Positions 7,717 through 15,492 of a stretch of 35,552 nt of DNA are shown here, in pieces (the first letter of the stretch is position 1; each line of letters begins with the position of its first letter). The DNA is taken from assembly GCF_011045125.1 (NCBI RefSeq), contig NZ_JAAKZF010000052.1, forward strand, positions 1-35,552, written 5' to 3'. The notes under the pieces were generated by a model. It was not told the origin of the DNA. It was given only the letters and a program-made list of their open reading frames with translations, and did not search any database. The stretch is from Allomesorhizobium camelthorni. Its GTDB lineage: Bacteria; Pseudomonadota; Alphaproteobacteria; Rhizobiales; Rhizobiaceae. Position numbers and translations under genes: made by a program.

Positions 7717-8868
7717 TCACCCAGCGCGCGACAGGCGCACGATGACGCCGTCGCTCTCATCGGTGAGCAGCCAGATCGAGCCGTCGGGGGCGAGGTTGAC
7801 GTCTCGGATACGGCCGAACTCGCCTTCGAACATGCGCTCCTCGCCGGTTATCTTGCCGGACGCGTCGCGCTTCAAACGCGAGACCAACTGGAACTTCAGT
7901 GCGCCTGCGATCAGGTCGCCGTTCCATTCCGGGAACATCTTTCCCTGATAGCTGATGAGGCCTGACGGGGCGATCGAGGGATCCCAGTAGAACAGCGGCT
8001 GCTCGTAGCCTTCCGCCTCGGTGCCGACGCCGATCTTTTCGCCGGAATAGTGGACACCGTAGGAAATGACCGGCCAACCATAGTTCTTGCCGGCCTCGGG
8101 CTGGTTGACCTCGTCGCCGCCCTTGGAGCCGTGCTCGACGGTGACGAGCCCTTCGGTCACCGGGTCGAAGGTCGCGCCCTGCACGTTGCGGTGGCCCTTC
8201 GACCATATTTCGGGAAGGTGTTTTGCGCCATCGGGCGACGGATTGTCGGCCGGGATCGAGCCGTCCGGATTGATGCGCAGTATCGAGCCGGCATGGTCGT
8301 TCATGTCCTGCGCTCGCTTGCTCCCGCCGCGGTCGCCGAGGGTGATGAACAGGGTGCCGTCCGGCCGGAATATGATGCGCGAACCGAAATGATGGCTGGT
8401 GCGGGACTTCTTCGACATCGAGAAGATCGTCTCCATGTCCTCGAGGCGGGCGGCTGCGCCGTCGCGGACGAGCTTCGCCCGCGCCACCGCAGTGCCGGCG
8501 CCGCCTCTGCCGGGCTCGGAGAAGCTGAAGAAGATGAGGCCGGACGTGGCGAAATCGGGCGAGACGGCAATGTCGAGCAGTCCACCCTGGCCGCGCGCCA
8601 CGACGTCGGGCACGCCGTCGACCGGATCGGAAAGCTCGCCGTTCGATAGGATGCGGATGCGGCCGGGACGCTCGGTGACGATGACATCGCCGCCGGGCAG
8701 GAAATCGAGTCCCCAGGGATGTTCGAGTCCGTCGGCGACGATGTCGGCGCGGACTTCGACCTCTTCGGTCTTCAGTGTTCGGCTTTCGGCCATGGTCGGC
8801 AACGCGATGGAGACGGACAGCACTGCCGGAAGCAGCGCGCGCAAAAGGTTCTGTCTGATCCGGGTCAT
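7717..8868 (-). CDS. PQQ-dependent sugar dehydrogenase family protein, periplasmic
   Basis: 383 residues from the ATG at 8868, which begins a signal peptide (MTRIRQNLLRALLPAVLSVS, cleavage near PTMAES). An upstream start at 8940 would add an unlikely 24-residue leader. The mature protein is a glucose/sorbosone dehydrogenase-type six-bladed beta-propeller: HPWGLDFLPGGDVIVTERPG, GGLLDIAVSPDF, SHHFGSRI with LFITLGDRG, GHRNVQGATF, VEHGSKGGDEVN, and a C-terminal GRIRDVNLAPDGSIWLLTDE. Members of this family (for example E. coli YliI/Asd) oxidise aldoses in the periplasm using PQQ. The true substrate here is unknown. Single gene. Confidence 0.88.
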   Translation of the reverse strand: MTRIRQNLLRALLPAVLSVSIALPTMAESRTLKTEEVEVRADIVADGLEHPWGLDFLPGGDVIVTERPGRIRILSNGELSDPVDGVPDVVARGQGGLLDIAVSPDFATSGLIFFSFSEPGRGGAGTAVARAKLVRDGAAARLEDMETIFSMSKKSRTSHHFGSRIIFRPDGTLFITLGDRGGSKRAQDMNDHAGSILRINPDGSIPADNPSPDGAKHLPEIWSKGHRNVQGATFDPVTEGLVTVEHGSKGGDEVNQPEAGKNYGWPVISYGVHYSGEKIGVGTEAEGYEQPLFYWDPSIAPSGLISYQGKMFPEWNGDLIAGALKFQLVSRLKRDASGKITGEERMFEGEFGRIRDVNLAPDGSIWLLTDESDGVIVRLSRAG

Positions 8869-9092
8869 GGTTTCGACATAGGCATCGAGGCGTCCGAGAC
8901 AAGAAAGCGCCACGGCGATGTCCCCAAGAAAATGCGACAACCGCGATCACAGGTGGGTGAATGTGGATGGGATGGCGAGCGCACCACGGGGTCTTTCGTC
9001 ATCGGCGGAATTGTCGGATGAGTTGGGCCAAGCCGAATTTTTTCGCGTGAAAATGCGCGCGAGCTTGCTATATTGAGATAAATTGAGCTGAG
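8869..9092. other. Intergenic region between the dehydrogenase and greA
   Basis: Contains the diverging promoters expected for the dehydrogenase (minus) and greA (plus). A TATATT at 9069-9074 could be a -10 element, with no good -35 before it. No gene is seen. Confidence 0.4.
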
Positions 9093-9134
9093 AACGGTTC
9101 CGTCGCCAAGGCTGCTGGACCGTTTTCTTTTTTT
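9093..9134 (+). terminator. Terminator-like hairpin in the greA leader
   Basis: AACGGT (9093-9098) pairs with ACCGTT (9119-9124), with CC/GG pairing inside, and the stem is followed by a T-rich tract to 9134. The hairpin lies ~65 bp upstream of the greA start and points into greA. It could terminate an earlier transcript or a short leader RNA. E. coli greA has such a leader (GraL), but homology is not implied. Confidence 0.55.
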
Positions 9135-9197
9135 ACCCGCCGCCTTCCCTCCGAGTGTCGGATGGCGCGGGATCAGGGAATGGAAAGGCCGATTGCA

Positions 9198-9671
9198 ATG
9201 AATAAGGTGCCGATGACCGCCAGCGGATTCGAAGCTCTGAAGGAAGAGCTGCGGTGGCGTCAGCAGGCCGAGCGTCCACGCATCATCGAGGCGATCTCGG
9301 AAGCGCGCTCGCATGGCGATTTGTCCGAAAACGCCGAATACCACGCCGCGAAGGAAGCGCAGAGCCTCAATGAAGGCCGGGTGCACGAACTCGAGGATCT
9401 GGTGGCGCGCGCGGAAGTCATCGACATTTCGAAACTGTCCGGCGACAAGATCAAGTTTGGCGCGACGGTGAAGCTGGTCGACGAGGACACCGAAGAGGAA
9501 AAGACCTACCAGATCGTCGGCGACCAGGAAGCCGACGTGAAGTCCGGCCGCATCTCGATCTCCTCGCCGATCGCACGCGCGCTGATCGGCAAGGAGGTCG
9601 GCGAGACTATCGAGGTCAACGCGCCCGGCGGGCCGCGCGGCTACGAAGTCGTCCAGGTGCAGTTCATCTGA
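9198..9671 (+). CDS. greA: Transcription elongation factor GreA
   Basis: 157 residues, the usual GreA length. The N-terminal coiled coil carries the conserved [28 protein letters not shown], where the Asp and Glu of the GDLSENAEY tip enter the RNA polymerase secondary channel and promote cleavage of backtracked RNA. The C-terminal FKBP-like domain has [18 protein letters not shown] and ends [10 protein letters not shown] use the ATG at 9198 (GGAAAGG about 10 bases upstream); an in-frame ATG at 9180 is possible. The next gene, lpsB, starts one base after the stop, so the two are co-transcribed, as in other rhizobia. Confidence 0.95.
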   Translation: MNKVPMTASGFEALKEELRWRQQAERPRIIEAISEARSHGDLSENAEYHAAKEAQSLNEGRVHELEDLVARAEVIDISKLSGDKIKFGATVKLVDEDTEEEKTYQIVGDQEADVKSGRISISSPIARALIGKEVGETIEVNAPGGPRGYEVVQVQFI

Positions 9672-9672
9672 C

Positions 9673-10770
9673 GTGGACACGCGCATCGAGGCCGCCAGCC
9701 AGACCGGACGGCGGGCTCCGGCGCCGGATATGGACCGTGTGGAGGTCGTCGCTCCCAATCTGAAGCGGCGGCTTTCCGGCGTCACCAGCACAATCATCCA
9801 GCTCGTACCCCTGCAGGCTGAGACGCTCGGGATCGCCACGTTGGGTCCCGGTCTGCCCGACAGCCTGCCCAGGATGCGGTGGTGGCAGGTTTTTGCGCTC
9901 CTGAAACGGCCGGCCTCCGGGCGCAAGCGGATATGGCACGCCCGGCGCAACACCGAGATGGTCGCAGGCCTGATCCTGAAGACGCTTTTCCGCGCCCCGC
10001 TAAAACTTGTCTTCACCTCGGCAGCGCAGCGCCAACACAGGCCGTTCACCAAATGGCTGATCCGGCGGATGGACGCGGTGATCGCGACCAGCGCCCGTTC
10101 GGGCGGCTTTCTGGATGTACCGCATATAGTGATCATGCACGGCGTTGACCTCGAGGAATTCCACCCGCCGAGGAGCGGCGACGACGCATTCTCCGCTTCG
10201 GGCCTGCCCGGGAAACATGCGGTCGGCTGCTTCGGGCGCGTGCGGCGGCAGAAGGGAACCGACCTGTTCGTCGACGCAATGATCGAGCTTTTGCCGCACT
10301 ATCACGACTGGACCGCGGTGGTTGCGGGCCGCGTCACCGCTGAGCAGAAAGCGTTCGGCGACGAACTCGAACGCCGCGTGGAGAAAGCCGGGTTTTCCGA
10401 CCGCATCGTCTTTCTCGGCGAAGTCCCGGACATCAAGCCATGGTACAGGCGGGTTTCGCTCTATGTCGCACCGTCGCGCAATGAAGGGTTCGGGCTGACG
10501 CCGCTGGAGGCGATGGCCTCGCAGACGGCGGTGGTGGCGAGCGACGCCGGCGCCTATGCGGAGATGATCGTGCCCGGCGTCACCGGCGCGGTGGTTGCGG
10601 CGGGCGACGGCGATGCGCTTACCGAGGCGATCCGGCCCTATCTCGGCGATCCGGCGCTAGCCGAGGCGCATGGCGCAAACGCGCTTGCCCATGTGACGGA
10701 GCGCTTTCCGCTGCAGCGCGAGGCCGCCGGGGTTCGCGCCGTCTACGACCAGGTATGGGCGCAGGGATGA
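9673..10770 (+). CDS. lpsB: Lipopolysaccharide core mannosyltransferase LpsB/LpcC (GT4)
   Basis: 365 residues. A GT-B glycosyltransferase of family 4. The N-terminus has EVVAPNLKRRLSGVTSTI, the middle HARRNTEMVAGLIL and KWLIRRMDAVIATS, and the donor domain has VGCFGRVRRQKGTDLFV and the E-x7-E motif in SRNEGFGLTPLEAMAS. These match what I recall of Sinorhizobium LpsB and Rhizobium LpcC, which add a mannose to the inner core from GDP-mannose at the cytoplasmic face of the inner membrane. The GTG at 9673 lies one base after the greA stop; an ATG at 9730 is a fallback. The stop overlaps the next ATG (ATGA), suggesting translational coupling to the GT25 gene. Confidence 0.92.
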   Translation: MDTRIEAASQTGRRAPAPDMDRVEVVAPNLKRRLSGVTSTIIQLVPLQAETLGIATLGPGLPDSLPRMRWWQVFALLKRPASGRKRIWHARRNTEMVAGLILKTLFRAPLKLVFTSAAQRQHRPFTKWLIRRMDAVIATSARSGGFLDVPHIVIMHGVDLEEFHPPRSGDDAFSASGLPGKHAVGCFGRVRRQKGTDLFVDAMIELLPHYHDWTAVVAGRVTAEQKAFGDELERRVEKAGFSDRIVFLGEVPDIKPWYRRVSLYVAPSRNEGFGLTPLEAMASQTAVVASDAGAYAEMIVPGVTGAVVAAGDGDALTEAIRPYLGDPALAEAHGANALAHVTERFPLQREAAGVRAVYDQVWAQG

Positions 10771-11522
10771 GCGTACCGAACCCAAAGCCGATACGCGCCG
10801 AGGCCTTTATCATCCACCTTGCGCGCGCCGAGGCGCGCAAACCTCAAGTCGAACGGTTGGCGGCCATGCTGCCGCTGCCGGTCAATATCGTCGATGCGGT
10901 CGACGGGCTGGCACTCGGAGACGGCGAAATCAAAGCGGTATATCGCCGGCATCTGCATCGCCCGCGCTATCCGTTCGCGCTGCGCAAGGCCGAGATCGGC
11001 TGTTTCCTGTCGCACCGCAAGGTCTGGCAGGCGATCCTCGATCGCGGGCTCGGCGCCGGGCTGATCGTCGAGGATGATGTCAAACCTGACGAAAAACTGT
11101 TCGCACCGGCGCTGGCGCTGGCGATGGAGACGATCCGCCCCGGCGACTACATCCGCTTTCCCTACCGCAGCCACACGGACAGTGGTGCGGAAGTGGCCAA
11201 AGCCGGCGGCATCACGCTGGTCGAGCCGGCGCATGTCGGGCTCGGCATGCAGATGCAGCTCGTCGGCCGGCAGGCTGCGGCGGAGCTTTTGACAGCGACC
11301 GAGACCTTCGACCGGCCGGTCGATACGACGATCCAGATGCGCTGGTTGGCGAAAATCCGCATTCTGGCCGTCCGGCCGGTCTCGATCCGGCAGATAGGGC
11401 ATCTGCTCGGCGGCACCGTGGTGCAGAAGAAGTCGAAACCGCTCAGTGAGGTGCTGTCGCGCGAGGTCAAACGGGCCTGGTACCGGCTGGCATTGCGCGT
11501 CGCGGTTTTCGGCAGGCGCTGA
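10767..11522 (+). CDS. GT25 family glycosyltransferase (LPS biosynthesis), first paralogue
   Basis: 251 residues. The GT25 pattern is clear: AFIIHLARAEARKPQVERL at the start, an AVDG motif, EIGCFLSHRKVWQAIL, then the acidic GAGLIVEDDVKPDE that binds donor and metal. The basic C-terminus (SREVKRAWYRLALRVAVFGRR) may touch the membrane. The start at 10767 overlaps the lpsB stop in an ATGA; an ATG at 10755 is alternative. It should add a sugar, often galactose-type in GT25, to the LPS core made by LpsB. It is the most diverged of three GT25 genes here. Confidence 0.85.
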   Translation: MSVPNPKPIRAEAFIIHLARAEARKPQVERLAAMLPLPVNIVDAVDGLALGDGEIKAVYRRHLHRPRYPFALRKAEIGCFLSHRKVWQAILDRGLGAGLIVEDDVKPDEKLFAPALALAMETIRPGDYIRFPYRSHTDSGAEVAKAGGITLVEPAHVGLGMQMQLVGRQAAAELLTATETFDRPVDTTIQMRWLAKIRILAVRPVSIRQIGHLLGGTVVQKKSKPLSEVLSREVKRAWYRLALRVAVFGRR

Positions 11523-11664
11523 CGCCCCGGCGCGCTGATCGCTCGGCCTTCCAATCCATAGCCAACTGTTGACCCAGCGAGAATCGGTTTGCGGTCGAAC
11601 TGCACAATGTTTTAAACAGCGCAACCGCCCGGCGAGTGGCGGACGGCCTGAGGAGCCCGATGGC

Positions 11665-12354
11665 ATGAGCGGAAAAGGCTCTAAAAAAAGATTATTCGTC
11701 GTCGGCAATGGCGTTTTGCTCGAGGACATGTCGGAACGGGTCGATGCCAGCGATGCCGTCTTGCGATTCAACGAGCCAAAGGCCTCGATCGGAATGAGCG
11801 GGACGAAGACCACATGGCTTTTCGTCTGCAACACGGGCAAGCCGATGAAACGCCGGCTGGACAATCCCAGCTATCCCACGTCGCCGATCGTGCAGGCGGC
11901 CGAACTGGTCATTCTCGCTTCCCATCCGATCGCGGTCGAGAAATACGCCCCGAAGCTCAGCCTTCTGGCGCGCATAAAGGGCAGGCGGGCCGAGTGGACC
12001 TGGGCCTGCCTCAACATGTTCGGCAATGCCGGCAAGATGGTGGCGGTCATGCCCGTCTCCGACTACGAGGATGGATGCCGCGAACTGGGACTTGAGCCGT
12101 CCTTGCTGCTGAAAATTCGCACATTCCCGAGTACGGGGTATTTCGGTATCCGTTACGCGCTGCAGCAATGCCCGGCGGATGAATGGGATGTTGAAATTGC
12201 CGGCTTTAGCTGGCAGGGCTGGCAGCGCCATGCCTGGGCCGACGAACGATCGTGGCTTGAGCGAAAAGTCGCGGAACGCAATATTCATATATGGCCGGCG
12301 GGGGACGACCAGAAGCCCAAATACGCGAAGAAGCGCAAACACGGGAAGGACTAG
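11665..12354 (+). CDS. GT29-like (sialyltransferase-fold) glycosyltransferase
   Basis: 229 residues from the ATG at 11665 (GAGGAG ~10 bases upstream). No signal peptide. Three sialyltransferase-type motifs can be read in order. A motif L-like stretch is RLFVVGNGVLLEDM with VDASDAVLRFNEPK. A motif S-like stretch is PSTGYFGIRYALQQC followed by EIAGF. A VS-like H-x4-E is HAWADE. These are the signatures of family GT29, mostly known from eukaryotic Golgi enzymes; related rhizobial proteins are sometimes labelled urease operon accessory protein. Position inside an LPS gene set argues for surface sugar transfer. The donor (CMP-sialic acid, CMP-Kdo or other) is unknown. A basic tail (KPKYAKKRKHGKD) ends the protein. 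Confidence 0.75.
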   Translation: MSGKGSKKRLFVVGNGVLLEDMSERVDASDAVLRFNEPKASIGMSGTKTTWLFVCNTGKPMKRRLDNPSYPTSPIVQAAELVILASHPIAVEKYAPKLSLLARIKGRRAEWTWACLNMFGNAGKMVAVMPVSDYEDGCRELGLEPSLLLKIRTFPSTGYFGIRYALQQCPADEWDVEIAGFSWQGWQRHAWADERSWLERKVAERNIHIWPAGDDQKPKYAKKRKHGKD

Positions 12355-12358
12355 CACA

Positions 12359-13060
12359 TTGGAAAACAAGTTCGACATTTACATCGGCTGGGATTCCCGC
12401 GAGCCGATTGCCTATGACGTTGCAAAAAAGACATTGCTGGATCAGGCGAGCATCCCGGTCGGGGTTCACCCGATTAAGCTTGCCGAATTGGTGGAGAAGG
12501 GCGCCTATACACGCGAGGTGGATCCACTGGCTTCGACCGAATTCACCTATTCGCGCTTTTTCACGCCGTGGCTCGCCGGCTACAAGGGCTGGGCGCTGTT
12601 TTGCGATTGCGACTTCCTGTTCCTCGACGATATCGCGAAGCTGACCGAATATCTGGATCCGTCCAAGGCGGTGCTGTGCGTCAAGCACGATTACACGCCG
12701 AAAGCGACCGTCAAGATGGACGGCAAGGTGCAGACCAATTATCCGCGCAAGAACTGGTCGTCCTTCATGCTGTTCAACTGCGAACACCCGTCCACGAAGA
12801 CCCTGACGCCAGAGGTGATCAACAGCCAGACCGGCGCCTACCTGCATCGGATGCAATGGGCCGCCGACGAGGAGATCGGAGGGATTCCGGAGCGGTGGAA
12901 CTGGCTGGAGGGATGGAGCGAGAAGCCGGAGACAGGAACGCCGAGCGCCGTCCATTTCACCAATGGCGGCCCTTGGTTCAAGGATTGGCAAAACGTCGAT
13001 TACGGTGACGAATGGCGCGCCGAGGCTTCCAAGGTCGATCCCAACTGGAAGCCAATCTGA
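12359..13060 (+). CDS. GT8-like glycosyltransferase
   Basis: 233 residues. The TTG at 12359 is the likely start: GGAAGGA lies ~8 bases upstream and it follows the previous stop by four bases. Longer frames would overlap the GT29-like gene heavily. A GT-A fold is indicated by IYIGWDSREPIAYDV at the N-terminus and the metal-binding DxD in ALFCDCDFLFLDDI. WSSFMLFNCEH and AVHFTNGGPWFKDW follow. The overall pattern resembles family 8-type transferases of LPS synthesis, but I am not certain of the family. It probably adds an outer-core hexose. Confidence 0.75.
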   Translation: MENKFDIYIGWDSREPIAYDVAKKTLLDQASIPVGVHPIKLAELVEKGAYTREVDPLASTEFTYSRFFTPWLAGYKGWALFCDCDFLFLDDIAKLTEYLDPSKAVLCVKHDYTPKATVKMDGKVQTNYPRKNWSSFMLFNCEHPSTKTLTPEVINSQTGAYLHRMQWAADEEIGGIPERWNWLEGWSEKPETGTPSAVHFTNGGPWFKDWQNVDYGDEWRAEASKVDPNWKPI

Positions 13061-13083
13061 CTGGCGCGCCGAAGGAGCTTCGA

Positions 13084-13896
13084 TTGCCTCCTGCGACGCA
13101 AATGAAGCTGTTTGTCATCAACCTGGACCGCCAGGATGGACGGCTGCGTCGAATGGCGGAGATGTTTGATGGCATGGGCCTGCAATTCACCCGCGTCAGC
13201 GCGGTTGACGGCAGGCAATTGTCCAAGGAGACAATCGAGCGCTGGTGCGGCGGCGCCTCTTTCGGCGAGGCGCGGCCTGGAGCGACGGCCTGCTTTCTCA
13301 GCCACCGGGGATGTTGGCAGCGCATCATCGATGAAGCCCTGCCTTATGCCGCTATCTTCGAGGACGATCTGCATCTGGGGGATGATGCGGCCGCGCTGTT
13401 CGCAAATGGCGACTGGGTGCCCGAAGAGGCCGATATCGTGAAGGCCGAAACCATGCGGCAGCCAACTCGCATGGATAAAACGCCCATTGCAGCGCCCGGC
13501 ACGCGCAAGCTCTATCGGCTGGCCGGCAAGCATATTGGCGCGGGCGGCTATGTGGTGACCCGCAAGGGGGCGGAAAAGCTGCTCAAGATGAGCGAAACCT
13601 TCCGCGATCCGGTTGATCACTTCCTGTTCAATCCAGAATTGCCCTTCGCCTCCTCGCTTGTCACATTTCAACTCTCTCCGGCGATCTGCATGCAGGATTT
13701 CTTTTTGAAGGAGCCGGCGGCAATCCTTGGTCTCGGCAGCGATCTGCACCACGAAAGGTCACAGGACCGGCTGAGCCGCCCTGAAAAACTGTGGCGGGAG
13801 GTGAAGCGCCCGTTTGCGCAGTTCTATGGCTTCCTGCACCGAAAGATTTCGACCTTGCTGACGGGCAAGCAGTGGGCCGTGGTCGAGTTTAGATAA
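13084..13896 (+). CDS. GT25 family glycosyltransferase, second paralogue
   Basis: 270 residues from a TTG at 13084 with GAAGGAG seven bases upstream; the ATG at 13102 (MKLFVINLDR) has no ribosome site but is a plausible alternative. The GT25 core is KLFVINLDRQDGRLRRM, SAVDGRQL, TACFLSHRGCWQRII, AAIFEDDLHLGDD and GGYVVTRKGAEKLL. It is closer to the minus-strand copy at 13970 than to the one at 10767: all three motifs and the FRDPVDHFLFN stretch are shared. It ends the plus-strand run of glycosyltransferases and is followed by a hairpin terminator. Confidence 0.87.
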   Translation: MPPATQMKLFVINLDRQDGRLRRMAEMFDGMGLQFTRVSAVDGRQLSKETIERWCGGASFGEARPGATACFLSHRGCWQRIIDEALPYAAIFEDDLHLGDDAAALFANGDWVPEEADIVKAETMRQPTRMDKTPIAAPGTRKLYRLAGKHIGAGGYVVTRKGAEKLLKMSETFRDPVDHFLFNPELPFASSLVTFQLSPAICMQDFFLKEPAAILGLGSDLHHERSQDRLSRPEKLWREVKRPFAQFYGFLHRKISTLLTGKQWAVVEFR

Positions 13897-13909
13897 GGTG
13901 ATTGAGGCC

Positions 13910-13929
13910 GTGCGTCCTTCAGGACGCAC
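13910..13929. terminator. Hairpin terminator between convergent GT25 genes
   Basis: Perfect 8-bp stem GTGCGTCC / GGACGCAC with a TTCA loop, 14 bp after the plus-strand GT25 stop and ~40 bp from the end of the convergent one. No long T-tract follows directly; TTTTT occurs ~20 bp later. Confidence 0.55.
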
Positions 13930-13969
13930 AAAGGACGCTGTAGGTTTTTGAATCCGGGCTACCCCTTGC

Positions 13970-14758
13970 TCAGTCTGGCCTGAATTCTATCCGTCTTCTT
14001 TCCCTATATCCCAACAATTCCAGGAGCTTGCCCCAAAGCCGGACCACCTTTCGCGTCAGATAGTGGACAAGGTTGCGGTACGGCTTTTTCCTGAGCTTGA
14101 GATTTTGGTCATTGCTGCTTTTCAGATAGTCAGCCTTTCCCTCGAGGCCGAGGAGGCCGCCTTGGATGCAAGGCGCCGGGTCAACCTGATAGAGGGTCAG
14201 GCGGGGAAAATGCAGGGACTGGGCGTTGAACAGAAACTCGTCGACCGGGTCCGTGAAATTTTCAGATTGCGCCAGGAGACGCTCCGCCGCCCCGCGTGAA
14301 ACGATATAGGCGCATGCACCCAGATGCCTGCCGTAGAGCCGGACGATCCTGCGTCCTGAGAAAAGGCGTGCCGGCTTCGTGCGGATGGTAGCCCGCTCAA
14401 GGAAGGTTTCGAGCTTCATGACGTCGCAATCGGGAGGAATCCACTGCGCTGTCGATAAAAAGTCGGGAAGCTCCTTCGAACAAACGACATCGTCTTCGAA
14501 GACGGCGCCGTGGCTGTCGCCCGAATCCACGATCAGTTTCCAGGCTTTGCGATGGCTTTCGAAAACCGCGATGGCGCCGGCGGACATGGTGAATCCGAGG
14601 AGGCCCGGCTTCGCCCTTGCGGCTCGCGCGGCAATATCCGCATCGAACTTGTCGGTCGCCGGGACGCGATGCCAATCGATCCCGAATTGCTTTCCCTGCC
14701 GCTCGATATGCGCCATGCGTTCGGGATCGCGGTCGAGATTGATGACGTAAGCCTTCAT
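13970..14758 (-). CDS. GT25 family glycosyltransferase, third paralogue
   Basis: 262 residues. GT25 elements: MKAYVINLDRDPERMAHI, VPATDKFD, AIAVFESHRKAWKLIV, GAVFEDDVVCSKELPDF, ACAYIVSRGAAERLL and FTDPVDEFLFN. The start lies two bases after the lrp stop, so it is the second gene of an lrp-GT25 operon. That links an LPS sugar transferase to an amino-acid-responsive regulator gene. It converges on the second GT25 paralogue and is probably an inverted duplicate of it, well diverged. Confidence 0.87.
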   Translation of the reverse strand: MKAYVINLDRDPERMAHIERQGKQFGIDWHRVPATDKFDADIAARAARAKPGLLGFTMSAGAIAVFESHRKAWKLIVDSGDSHGAVFEDDVVCSKELPDFLSTAQWIPPDCDVMKLETFLERATIRTKPARLFSGRRIVRLYGRHLGACAYIVSRGAAERLLAQSENFTDPVDEFLFNAQSLHFPRLTLYQVDPAPCIQGGLLGLEGKADYLKSSNDQNLKLRKKPYRNLVHYLTRKVVRLWGKLLELLGYRERRRIEFRPD

Positions 14759-14760
14759 GA

Positions 14761-15231
14761 CTAAATCGCCACCATGCCCTCATCCTTGACCTGGCGGATG
14801 GTCAGCGCGGTGCGCACGGTGTCGACATTGGGCGAGGAGGTCAGTTCCTCGATGACGAAGCTCTGGAAGGCGCCGAGGTCGCTCGCAACACAATGGAGCA
14901 GGAAGTCGGATTCGCCTGAAACCATCCAGGCCTGGCGCACGATCGGCCAGCCGCGGGTGCGCTCGGCGAAAGCCTTCAACTCGCTTTCGGCCTGATGGTG
15001 CAGCCCGACCAGGCAGAACGCCACCACGTCCATGCCGAGCGAAGGGGCATTGAGCAGAGCGCGGTAGCCGCGGATGATGCCGGCATCCTCCAGGCGCTTG
15101 ACGCGCCTCAGGCAGGGCGGGGCGGAGATGCCGATGCGCCGGGAGAGCTCGACATTGGTGATGCGACCTTCATCCTGCAATTCCCGCAGGATCTTCCAGT
15201 CGATCGCATCGAGTTCGGCCTTGATCGGCAT
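14761..15231 (-). CDS. lrp: Lrp/AsnC family transcriptional regulator
   Basis: 156 residues from the ATG at 15231 (GGAAG upstream). N-terminal winged helix: LDAIDWKILRELQDEGRITN, VELSRRIGISAPPCLRRVKRLEDAGIIRGY. C-terminal RAM/AsnC ligand domain: VVAFCLVGLHHQ, WPIVRQAWMVSGESDFLLHCVASD, VDTVRTALTIRQVKDEG. Such proteins bind amino acids and form octamers on DNA. It is divergent from trxB and upstream of the GT25 gene in the same operon. A similar lrp gene lies next to trxB in Sinorhizobium. Its targets cannot be read here. Confidence 0.92.
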   Translation of the reverse strand: MPIKAELDAIDWKILRELQDEGRITNVELSRRIGISAPPCLRRVKRLEDAGIIRGYRALLNAPSLGMDVVAFCLVGLHHQAESELKAFAERTRGWPIVRQAWMVSGESDFLLHCVASDLGAFQSFVIEELTSSPNVDTVRTALTIRQVKDEGMVAI

Positions 15232-15400
15232 TTTTTCTTCCGCGTTGAGGACCTGGCGAATTTGAAGGAGATCCAGCCAAATCGTGTCATTAAACCATTG
15301 GTGGTTGTCCGTCAGGCCCGGTTTTGCGGAATTATGCAAGCGCATCCCGGCCTCTATCCCGGCTCGCAACAAGCTTTCCGGGGACGATTGCAGCGCCGCC

Positions 15401-15429
15401 TTGCTGACGTGACGGGCAACACCTAGATT
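15401..15429 (+). promoter_or_regulatory. Candidate sigma-70 promoter of trxB
   Basis: TTGCTG (15401-15406), 17-bp spacer, TAGATT (15424-15429), ~64 bp before the trxB start. Four of six bases match consensus in each box. Read by eye only. Confidence 0.35.
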
Positions 15430-15492
15430 AAGGGCCGATTTTCAGATCACTCAGCCCTGCACGTTGCGGGCCCTCTTGCCGAAAGCACGTCC

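Noticed and set aside
8865-10136. Minus-strand frame of 423 codons across greA and lpsB
   Set aside because: Antisense to two strongly supported genes and crosses their boundary.
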